Source: Comamonadaceae bacterium CG12_big_fil_rev_8_21_14_0_65_59_15 | GTDB lineage: Bacteria > Pseudomonadota > Gammaproteobacteria > Burkholderiales > Burkholderiaceae_C | Length of the DNA: 56,321 bases | Assembly (NCBI GenBank): GCA_002786915.1 | Contig: PCUV01000029.1 | Span: forward strand, 1 to 56,321 | Direction: 5' to 3' | Shown here: positions 28,391 through 35,334 of the stretch, piece after piece | How positions within the stretch are numbered: the first letter of the stretch is position 1 | Layout: every line of letters begins with the position of its first letter | Notes under the pieces: model-generated | What the model was told of the DNA's origin: nothing | The model's database searches: none | Seen by the model: only the letters and a program-made list of their open reading frames with translations | Made by a program: the position numbers and the translations under genes

Positions 28391-29107
28391 ATGTCAGCAT
28401 CCAGACAAATCCGCGCAGCCTTGCAGCAGATTGAATCGGCGCGTAGCGAGGTTCGCGCGTCCTCGGCGTTAACGTGCGCGGTACGCGAGGTCAAACGCTA
28501 CCAGTCGCAGCGTTTTGCCACCACTTACCAAGATATGTTGACCTCAGACATCTACGGGCGCTGCGCCCGTTTTTTTCTGGAAGAGCTCTACAGCGAGTGT
28601 GACTACACGCAAAGAGACGCGCAATTTGCCAAAGTAGCGGGTGTCATTGATGCTACTTTTCCAGAGCCCGTGATCGACCTGACTGTTACCTTGGCCCAAC
28701 TTCATCTGGCCACCGAGACGCTGGACTTGCGCATGGCACAGGTCTGGCGGGAGGCCCCGCATTTGGTCGCTGGCCAACGGTATGCGCGAGCGTGGGCTGC
28801 GCTTGATAGCCAAGCCGATCGCCAATGGCAGCTGGACACCGTGCTGGGCATTGGCCGGGAGCTGGGCAAGCTCACACGCAAACCCACGTTGCGCCTGTTG
28901 CTGAAGATGATGCGCCAGCCTGCCAAAGTGGCTGGTTTGGGTGAGCTACAGCGCTTTCTGGAGTCTGGCTTTGACCATTTCGCAGAACTCTCAAAACGCC
29001 CCCAAGCACTCAAGGATTTTTTGTCAACCATCCAGACGCGCGAGCAGGCCTGGATCGACCAGCTGGAGACCACAACCACACCGGCTTGCGAAAGCCCCGT
29101 GGGTTGA
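28391..29107 (+). CDS. FFLEELY-motif hypothetical protein
   Basis: 238 residues from ATG 28391; the open frame reaches back to 28325 but those residues look non-native. RCARFFLEELYSECDYTQRDAQFAKV (about residues 58-83) carries the FFLEELY motif that names a conserved proteobacterial family of unknown function. The rest is predicted mostly helical (LDLRMAQVWREA, LGKLTRKPTLRLLLKMMRQPAKVAGL). Cytoplasmic, no catalytic residues recognised. Downstream is a 319-base regulatory gap before the symporter cluster. Confidence 0.7.
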   Translation: MSASRQIRAALQQIESARSEVRASSALTCAVREVKRYQSQRFATTYQDMLTSDIYGRCARFFLEELYSECDYTQRDAQFAKVAGVIDATFPEPVIDLTVTLAQLHLATETLDLRMAQVWREAPHLVAGQRYARAWAALDSQADRQWQLDTVLGIGRELGKLTRKPTLRLLLKMMRQPAKVAGLGELQRFLESGFDHFAELSKRPQALKDFLSTIQTREQAWIDQLETTTTPACESPVG

Positions 29108-29176
29108 TGAACACATCGCCACTGTCGTTGCCTTCAGCCATTGGGTGTGCTGCAGATTCGGACAGGGGGTATTCGG

Positions 29177-29190
29177 TTGATGATGGTCAA
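29177..29190 (+). promoter_or_regulatory. FNR/Dnr-like box 1 (TTGAT-N4-GTCAA)
   Basis: TTGATGATGGTCAA matches TTGAT-N4-GTCAA, the variant attributed to Dnr-type regulators, and differs at one base from the FNR/Anr box. It is 51 bases from an almost identical second box. Confidence 0.45.
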
Positions 29191-29227
29191 TTCCTGACGG
29201 GATCGAGCACATGAATGTGAATGCTTG

Positions 29228-29241
29228 TTGATGTTGGTCAA
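29228..29241 (+). promoter_or_regulatory. FNR/Dnr-like box 2 (TTGAT-N4-GTCAA)
   Basis: TTGATGTTGGTCAA differs from box 1 at one position. The start-to-start spacing of 51 bases is close to five helical turns, putting both on the same DNA face. Located 186 bases before the DUF4212 start. Confidence 0.45.
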
Positions 29242-29426
29242 AGTGCGAGCGTTAAAAATATTGTTTGTCAGTGTTTACCCTTGGTTTGGCAATACCCCCA
29301 CGATTTATCAGATAACTGTAAGCAAGCCTCGCAATAGTTGCGCCCACAAAAGCACGGGGCATCACCGTGCAATGTAAAAGGTGCAGCCTTGACCGGCTGT
29401 GTAACGATCCATTTTCAGGAGACTTC

Positions 29427-29687
29427 ATGAAGCACGAATACGACAGTGGTGCCTACTGGAAGGAAACGCTGAAACTACTGAGGAATGTGCTGATCCTCTG
29501 GTTTCTGGTGTCCTTCGGGGCCGGTATTTTGTTTGTCGACTTTTTTAACCAGTTCCACCTTGGTGGCTATCCGCTGGGCTTCTGGTTTGCACACCAGGGT
29601 TCCATGTACTTCTTTGTCGGGCAGATTTTTTATTACGCCTGGCGCATGAACAACCTGGACGTCAAATTTGATGTTCAAGAAAACTGA
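29427..29687 (+). CDS. DUF4212 sodium/substrate symporter small subunit
   Basis: 86 residues from ATG 29427 with AGGAG upstream. Two membrane helices (about 19-41 and 55-75), with the DUF4212 signature YWKETLKLL ... LWFLVSFGAGILFVDFFNQ and GFWFAHQGSMYFFVGQIFYYAWRM. This family is always paired with a large VC_2705-type symporter, which follows 10 bases downstream. It probably stabilises or regulates the transporter in the inner membrane. Confidence 0.9.
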   Translation: MKHEYDSGAYWKETLKLLRNVLILWFLVSFGAGILFVDFFNQFHLGGYPLGFWFAHQGSMYFFVGQIFYYAWRMNNLDVKFDVQEN

Positions 29688-29697
29688 GGGCTGATTC

Positions 29698-31503
29698 ATG
29701 GAACTTCAAACCACAATTTATCTGATCGTCGGTCTGAGCTTTTCGCTCTACATCGGCATTGCCGTCTGGGCGCGTGCCGGCTCCACCAGTGAGTTTTATT
29801 CGGCGGGCGGCTCGGTGCACCCGGTGCTCAACGGCATGGCCACCGGCGCTGACTGGATGAGCGCAGCGTCGTTCATCTCCATGGCGGGCTTGATCGCCAA
29901 CATGGGTTACGGCGGCGGTTTGTTCCTGATGGGCTGGACCGGCGGCTACGTGTTGCTGGCCATGTTGCTGGCACCCTACCTGCGCAAGTTTGGCAAGTTC
30001 ACCGTGCCCCAATTCATCGGCGACCGCTTCTATTCCAAGGGTGCGGCTGTGGTGGCGGTGTTGTGCCTGTTGACCGCGTCACTCACGTACATCATCGGTC
30101 AGATGACCGGCGTGGGCGTGGCGTTTGCGCGTTTCCTGGGTGTATCCAAGGAAACCGGTGTGTATGTTGGTATGGGCATCGTGTTTTTGTACGCCGTGTT
30201 TGGCGGCATGAAGGGCATCACCTACACCCAGGTGGCGCAGTATTGCGTGCTGATTCTGGCCTACACCGTGCCGGCGATCTTCATTTCGATGCACCTTACC
30301 GGTGTGGCGATCCCGCAATTGGGCCTGGGCTCCAACATGGTCGGCACTGACGTGTCGCTGCTCTCCAAGCTGGACCTGGTGGTAACCGAACTGGGCTTTG
30401 GCAAATACACCACCACCACGGCGGGCAGCACGCTCAACATGTTTGTTTACACCATGTCGCTGATGATCGGAACTGCGGGCTTGCCGCACGTGATCATGCG
30501 ATTCTTCACGGTGCCCACTGTCAAGGACGCACGTGCCTCGGCCGGCTGGGCGCTGGTGTTCATCGCCATCCTGTACACCACGGCTCCCGCTGTGGCGGCC
30601 ATGGCCAAGCTGAACCTGCATGCCACCATCAACTCTGCGGTAAATGCAGGCGGCGACCTCTATGCGCCTGAAGCCAGCCTGAAAGCTGATGCACAACCGG
30701 ATTGGATGAAGCGCTGGGAAAAAACCGGTTTGCTGAAGTTCACCGACAAGAATGGTGACGGCCGCATCCAGTACTACAACGACAAGACCAAGAACGAAGC
30801 GGTCAAGGCCAAGGCCGAAGCTGCTGGCTGGAAGGGCAATGAGCTGGCCGTGAACGCCGACATTATTGTGCTGGCCAACCCGGAAATCGCACTTTTGCCG
30901 AACTGGGTGATCGGTTTGGTGGCTGCGGGTGGCTTGGCTGCTGCGTTGTCCACGGCCGCCGGTTTGCTGATGGCGATCTCGTCTGCCGTGTCGCACGACC
31001 TGGTCAAGGGTATCTTTGTGCCGGACATCACGGAAAAGGGTGAACTCCTGGCGGGCCGTATCGCCATGGCGTGCTCGATTGTGGTGGCGGGTTACCTGGG
31101 CTTGAACCCACCCGGGTTTGCCGCAGGTACCGTCGCGTTGGCCTTTGGTATTGCGGCGTCGTCGCTGTTCCCGGCCATCATGATGGGTATCTTCAGCAAG
31201 AAGATGAACAAGGAAGGCGCCATGGCCGGTATGCTGGCGGGCCTGTTCATTACCCTGTTCTACGTGTTTGCGCACAAGGGCTTGTTCTTCATTAAGGGCA
31301 CGGGCTATCTGGATCTTATTGGTGGTCCTAACTCCTTCTTTGGCATTACGCCAGAAGCTTTTGGTGCGGTGGGCGCATGCGTCAACTTCATCGTCGCCTT
31401 CCTAGTGGACAAAGTGACTGCCGAGCCGCCGGAGCACATCCAGCACATGGTGGAAGCCGTACGCATCCCGCGTGGTTCCAAGATTGTGAATGGCGCGCAC
31501 TAA
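29698..31503 (+). CDS. Sodium:solute symporter, VC_2705 subfamily (ActP-like)
   Basis: 601 residues, about 13 membrane helices of the SSS family. N-terminal FYSAGGSVHPVLNGMATGADWMSAASFISMAG and the FGGMKGITYTQVAQY block are typical of acetate/monocarboxylate symporters near ActP. A soluble insert of about 95 residues (roughly 325-420) contains DKNGDGRIQYYN (350-361), an EF-hand-like calcium loop with Asn at position 12. The pairing with DUF4212 and with a kinase carrying an SSF domain downstream suggests uptake of acetate or another short organic acid. A terminator follows at 31567. Confidence 0.9.
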   Translation: MELQTTIYLIVGLSFSLYIGIAVWARAGSTSEFYSAGGSVHPVLNGMATGADWMSAASFISMAGLIANMGYGGGLFLMGWTGGYVLLAMLLAPYLRKFGKFTVPQFIGDRFYSKGAAVVAVLCLLTASLTYIIGQMTGVGVAFARFLGVSKETGVYVGMGIVFLYAVFGGMKGITYTQVAQYCVLILAYTVPAIFISMHLTGVAIPQLGLGSNMVGTDVSLLSKLDLVVTELGFGKYTTTTAGSTLNMFVYTMSLMIGTAGLPHVIMRFFTVPTVKDARASAGWALVFIAILYTTAPAVAAMAKLNLHATINSAVNAGGDLYAPEASLKADAQPDWMKRWEKTGLLKFTDKNGDGRIQYYNDKTKNEAVKAKAEAAGWKGNELAVNADIIVLANPEIALLPNWVIGLVAAGGLAAALSTAAGLLMAISSAVSHDLVKGIFVPDITEKGELLAGRIAMACSIVVAGYLGLNPPGFAAGTVALAFGIAASSLFPAIMMGIFSKKMNKEGAMAGMLAGLFITLFYVFAHKGLFFIKGTGYLDLIGGPNSFFGITPEAFGAVGACVNFIVAFLVDKVTAEPPEHIQHMVEAVRIPRGSKIVNGAH

Positions 31504-31566
31504 GTACGAGCGGTTCATGTAGCATGACGTTGACCCGACCTGCTTCGGCGGTCGGGTTGACAATGC

Positions 31567-31599
31567 AAGCCCTGTCGGTCACGCTGGCAGGGCTTTTTT
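31567..31599 (+). terminator. Rho-independent terminator after the symporter gene
   Basis: AAGCCCTG (31567-31574) pairs perfectly with CAGGGCTT (31588-31595) around a 13-base loop, and the stem runs into a T-run to 31599. A second, imperfect stem (TTGACCCGAC ... GTCGGGTTGA) lies just before it. It probably reduces read-through into the next genes. Confidence 0.75.
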
Positions 31600-31614
31600 C
31601 TTCTGGAGGTCCGG

Positions 31615-31968
31615 ATGGTTTTTGATGTCAGCGTCGCGATGACGTGGATTTTGTTTTTGGCGCTGTTTCCGATCAGTTTTGTCTGGTTGCGTCGGGCTTG
31701 GCGCATAGTGATGCGGCGCGATTTTTCAGAGGTGGCCACCAAAAGGGGCGAGCCGCCCCCAGACCCGCAAAAGTGGGCGCCCTATGAAATGGCCATCAAT
31801 CTGGTGGCTGGTGTAGTGTTGGTCTGCGTGATCGTGGGTGTGCTCACGGGTGCCTGGGAGTACGCCACCTGGAGCGCCATTGCCGGCAGCACCATCTGGT
31901 GCAAATTCTTTGCCAGCTTTGCCTTGAGCCGCCATGCCCATGCCAAGTGGGGCAAGAGCAACGCCTGA
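31615..31968 (+). CDS. Small membrane protein of unknown function
   Basis: 117 residues from ATG 31615 with GGAGG 7 bases upstream. Three hydrophobic segments (about 8-26, 60-80 and 83-103) separated by a polar loop with PPPDPQKWAPYEMAIN. No catalytic motif. It lies after the symporter terminator, and 18 bases before another small membrane protein, at the head of the kinase genes. I do not recognise the family; a role in sensing or transport with the kinase is inferred only from position. Confidence 0.65.
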   Translation: MVFDVSVAMTWILFLALFPISFVWLRRAWRIVMRRDFSEVATKRGEPPPDPQKWAPYEMAINLVAGVVLVCVIVGVLTGAWEYATWSAIAGSTIWCKFFASFALSRHAHAKWGKSNA

Positions 31969-31986
31969 TCTGACAGGGACGGCATC

Positions 31987-32199
31987 GTGTTCAAGGAATT
32001 GTTGTCCCAACGCTTGAGCGCCCTGTTTGTTTGGGGCTGGTTGCTGTTGAACTTTCCGCTGCTGGCGCTGTGGGACGTGGACGCTACCTGGCGGGGTGTG
32101 CCGGTGTTCCCGGCGGCGCTGTTTGTTTTGTGGGCGGTGGTGATCGCCATGATTGCCTGGCTCGTTGAGCGCCCGACGACGGCCGCCAAGGACGACTGA
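31987..32199 (+). CDS. Two-helix small membrane protein
   Basis: 70 residues from GTG 31987 (GACAGGGA upstream). Two membrane helices, about 12-29 and 42-61, joined by a short loop DVDATWRGVPVFPA; charged C-terminus RPTTAAKDD. Size and layout resemble small helper subunits of SSS transporters such as DUF3311-type proteins, and the next gene (2 bases later) encodes a protein with an SSF transporter domain. Function unknown. Confidence 0.6.
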   Translation: MFKELLSQRLSALFVWGWLLLNFPLLALWDVDATWRGVPVFPAALFVLWAVVIAMIAWLVERPTTAAKDD

Positions 32200-32201
32200 C
32201 C

Positions 32202-34988
32202 ATGTTGTCGCCCTGGATCGTTGTCGGGACCTCGTTCGCGTATTTGCTGCTGCTGTTTGCCGTTGCCTATTTTGGCGACTGGCGCGCCGCGCGCGGGCAG
32301 TCGGTGATTGCCAACCCCTGGACCTACGCCATGTCGTTGGCGGTGTACTGCACCGCCTGGACTTACTTTGGCAGTGTGGGACGCGCGGCCTCTGGCGGCA
32401 TCTGGTTTTTGCCTATCTACCTGGGGCCCACACTGGCCATGGTGCTGGGCTGGGTGGTGTTGCGCAAGATGATCCGCATCGCCAAGACGTACCGCATTAC
32501 CTCTATTGCCGACTTTATTGGCAGCCGCTACGGCAAGAGCCCGCTGCTGGCCGGACTGGTGACGGTGATTGCCGTGGTGGGCATCGTGCCCTACATTGCC
32601 TTGCAGCTCAAGGCGGTGTCGGCAGGTTTTGCGCTGTTGACCCTGGTGCCCGCCACGGCGGCGGTGGCGCAGGCGCATTGGAGCCAGGACAGCACGTTTT
32701 ACATGGCGTTGGCGCTGGCTGGCTTTACCATGGTGTTTGGCGCGCGCCATCTGGATTCAGCTGAACGGCACGAAGGGCTGGTGGCAGCGATTGCCTTTGA
32801 GTCGGTGGTCAAGCTGATGGCCTTCATGGCGGTGGGCTTGTTTGTGGTGTATGGCCTGTTTGACGGCCCGGGCGATTTGTTTGCGCGCGCCCATGCGGTG
32901 CCCGAACTGGCGGCGTTGTCGCGGCTGGAGCAAAGCGGTGGGTTTGCCTGGACGCAGTGGTTTGCGTTGACGCTGCTGTCGATGCTGTCGGTCATTTTTT
33001 TGCCACGCCAGTTTCAGGTGATGGTGGTGGAGAACGTGTCGGAGGAGCACTTACGCCGCGCCGTCTGGGTGTTTCCGCTCTACCTGCTGGCCATCAACCT
33101 GTTTGTGCTGCCGATTGCTGTGGGTGGTTTGCTTTACGTTGGCAATACACCCGTGAATGCCGACAACTTTGTGTTGTCGCTGCCACTGGCCGCCGGGCAA
33201 AACGCACTGGCGCTGTTTGCGTTTGTTGGTGGCTTGTCGGCCGCGACCGGCATGGTGATTGTGGAAACCATCGCCGTGTCCACCATGGTGTGCAATGAGC
33301 TGGTCATGCCGCTGCTGTTGCGCACGCACCATTTTCAGAACGAGTCGCGACTGGACCTGACGCGTGTGTTGCTGATGATCCGGCGCATCGCCATTTTGCT
33401 GGTGCTGGTGCTGGGCTACGCCTACTTTCACCTGGCCGGTGAGGCCTACGCGCTGGTCAGTATTGGGTTGATCAGCTTTGCCGCAGTGGCTCAGTTTGCG
33501 CCCGCGGTGTTGGGCGGGCTGTACTGGAAAGGCGGTACCCGCCGGGGTGCGTTGGCTGGCTTGTTGGCGGGGTTTGTGTTGTGGACCTATACGCTGATGC
33601 TGCCGTCGCTTGCCAAGTCGGGCTGGCTGGACGACACGTTTTTGACGCAAGGGCTGTGGGGCTTGCAGTGGCTGCAGCCGGAGCATTTGCTGGGCATGCA
33701 GGGGCTGGACAACCTGACACATTCGCTGTTCTGGAGCCTGATGATCAATTGCGGTTTGTACGTGGGGCTGTCGCTGTGGCGCGCACCGTCGGGGCAGGAG
33801 GCCAGCCAGGCCTTGTTGTTTGTCGATGTGTTCGAGCGCACCACCAGCAGCAGCCCGGTGTTTTGGCGTGGCAGCGCGCGCGTGCCAGATTTGCTGCGTT
33901 TATGCGAGCGCTTTATGGGCGTGGAGCGGGCGCAGGCGCTATTTTTGACCTATGCCCGCCAGACCAGGGTACGCGACGTGCAGGCGATTGCGCCCGACGC
34001 CCGGCTGGTGCAGTTTGTCGAGACGCAACTCGCTGGTGCGGTGGGCAGTGCGTCGGCCCGCGTGCTGGTAGCCTCCACCGTGGAGGAAGAAACCTTGACG
34101 CCCGACGATGTGTTGCGCATTCTGGACGAAACCTCGCAGCTGCGCGCGCACTCGATGGAACTGGAAGAAAAGTCTGCTTCGCTGGAAAAGGCCACTGCCG
34201 AGCTGCGCGCCGCCAACGATCAACTGAAAAGCCTGGACCGGCTCAAGGATGATTTCATGTCGAGTGTGACGCACGAGCTGCGCACGCCACTCACCTCCAT
34301 CCGCGCCTTGGCCGAGCTGCTGCGTGATGACCCCAAGATCGAGCTGGTGCAGCGTTGCAAGTTCATCGACATCATCGTCAGCGAAACCGAACGTTTGTCT
34401 CGGCTGGTGAACCAGGTGCTAGACATGGCCAAAATCGAGTCGGGCCACGCCGAATGGCAGACTGAGCCGGTGGACATGGTGGCGCTGGTGCAGCAGGCCG
34501 TGGCGACCACCGCCGAGCTATTTCGGGAACGGCGGATCGAGGTGGTGGTACAGCTGCCCACACACGCCGCGCCGTTGGTGGTGGACCCTGACCGCCTGAT
34601 GCAAGTGATGCTCAACCTGTTGTCCAACGCCGCCAAATTTGTGCCCACGCCTGGCGGTCGGGTTGGTGTAAGCCTGGTCAGTGACGATGCGGGGGTGACT
34701 GTATCGGTGCAGGACAATGGCCCCGGTGTGATGCCCGCGCAGCAGGCGCTGATATTTGAGCGCTTCCGCCAGGGGGGCGATGCCTCCAACCGACCGCAAG
34801 GAACCGGTCTGGGGCTGCCCATCAGTCGGCAGATCGTGGCGCACTTCGGGGGGCGGTTGTGGCTGGAGTCTGAACCACCGCACGGAGCGCGGTTTTCGTT
34901 CTTCCTGCCGCGCCGACCGGTCACGGGTATTGAAGAAAAAACAGAGAACGGAGACAAACATGAGTCCAACCATTTTGGTGGCGGATGA
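32202..34988 (+). CDS. Hybrid SSF-transporter/histidine kinase (CbrA-like)
   Basis: 928 residues. Residues 1 to about 510 are a sodium:solute-symporter-like domain of about 13 helices (TYRITSIADFIGSRYGKSPLLAG, LPRQFQVMVVEN); then a linker, a coiled coil (about 650-680, ELEEKSASLEKATAELRAANDQL), HisKA with phospho-acceptor H691 in VTHELRTPLTS, and a complete HATPase_c domain (NLLSNAAKF, DNGPGV, FRQGG, GTGLGLPIS). The layout is that of CbrA/CrbS kinases, which couple sensing of a nutrient, often acetate or histidine, to transcription. It overlaps the response regulator gene by 29 bases. Confidence 0.9.
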   Translation: MLSPWIVVGTSFAYLLLLFAVAYFGDWRAARGQSVIANPWTYAMSLAVYCTAWTYFGSVGRAASGGIWFLPIYLGPTLAMVLGWVVLRKMIRIAKTYRITSIADFIGSRYGKSPLLAGLVTVIAVVGIVPYIALQLKAVSAGFALLTLVPATAAVAQAHWSQDSTFYMALALAGFTMVFGARHLDSAERHEGLVAAIAFESVVKLMAFMAVGLFVVYGLFDGPGDLFARAHAVPELAALSRLEQSGGFAWTQWFALTLLSMLSVIFLPRQFQVMVVENVSEEHLRRAVWVFPLYLLAINLFVLPIAVGGLLYVGNTPVNADNFVLSLPLAAGQNALALFAFVGGLSAATGMVIVETIAVSTMVCNELVMPLLLRTHHFQNESRLDLTRVLLMIRRIAILLVLVLGYAYFHLAGEAYALVSIGLISFAAVAQFAPAVLGGLYWKGGTRRGALAGLLAGFVLWTYTLMLPSLAKSGWLDDTFLTQGLWGLQWLQPEHLLGMQGLDNLTHSLFWSLMINCGLYVGLSLWRAPSGQEASQALLFVDVFERTTSSSPVFWRGSARVPDLLRLCERFMGVERAQALFLTYARQTRVRDVQAIAPDARLVQFVETQLAGAVGSASARVLVASTVEEETLTPDDVLRILDETSQLRAHSMELEEKSASLEKATAELRAANDQLKSLDRLKDDFMSSVTHELRTPLTSIRALAELLRDDPKIELVQRCKFIDIIVSETERLSRLVNQVLDMAKIESGHAEWQTEPVDMVALVQQAVATTAELFRERRIEVVVQLPTHAAPLVVDPDRLMQVMLNLLSNAAKFVPTPGGRVGVSLVSDDAGVTVSVQDNGPGVMPAQQALIFERFRQGGDASNRPQGTGLGLPISRQIVAHFGGRLWLESEPPHGARFSFFLPRRPVTGIEEKTENGDKHESNHFGGG

Positions 34989-35334
34989 CGAGCCCAACAT
35001 CGTCATTTCGCTCGAATATCTGCTCAAGCGCGAGGGCTACTCGGTCTTGATTGCGCGCGATGGTCAAGAGGCGCTGGATGCCATCCGGCGCGACCGCCCG
35101 GAACTGGTTCTGCTGGACGTGATGATGCCCAAGAAGACCGGCTTTGAAGTCTGCCAGGAGGTGCGCTCCGACGAGCAGTTGCAGGCCATCAAAATCCTGA
35201 TGCTGACCGCCAAGGGGCGCGATACCGACGTGGCCAAGGGGTTGGCGCTGGGCGCTGACGCTTACATGACCAAGCCCTTTGCCACCCGTGAGCTGGTCGA
35301 AAAAGTGGCCGCGATGCTGAGTCTGGGGCAATGA
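34960..35334 (+). CDS. Single-domain response regulator
   Basis: 124 residues from ATG 34960 (GGAGA upstream); only a receiver domain. All key residues are present: acidic pair D9/D10, phospho-acceptor D53 in LLDVMMP, T83 and K105 in YMTKPF. There is no DNA-binding output, unlike the LuxR/NtrC partners of CrbS or CbrA. The gene starts inside the kinase gene and its stop overlaps the next start (ATGA), so the three are translationally coupled. It probably works by protein contact, and the next gene's product is the obvious candidate partner. Confidence 0.92.
   Translation: MSPTILVADDEPNIVISLEYLLKREGYSVLIARDGQEALDAIRRDRPELVLLDVMMPKKTGFEVCQEVRSDEQLQAIKILMLTAKGRDTDVAKGLALGADAYMTKPFATRELVEKVAAMLSLGQ

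Larger units (their letters stand above)
29108..29426. promoter_or_regulatory. Upstream region of the symporter/kinase cluster
   Basis: 319 bases without a gene. It holds two TTGA-N6-TCAA boxes (29177 and 29228), an AT-rich stretch (about 29250-29330), and a hairpin GCACGG ... CCGTGC (29352-29370) in the probable 5' leader. The AGGAG ribosome site of the DUF4212 gene is at about 29416-29420. Confidence 0.5.

Noticed and set aside
28630..28665. Stem AAAGTAGC ... GCTACTTT inside the FFLEELY gene as another repeat copy
   Set aside because: It has an 8-bp stem but lacks the AGCCCTT and GCAAGCAG core.
30079..31275. Long minus-strand open frame opposite the symporter
   Set aside because: His/Gln/Arg-rich translation typical of antisense frames; the sense gene is certain.
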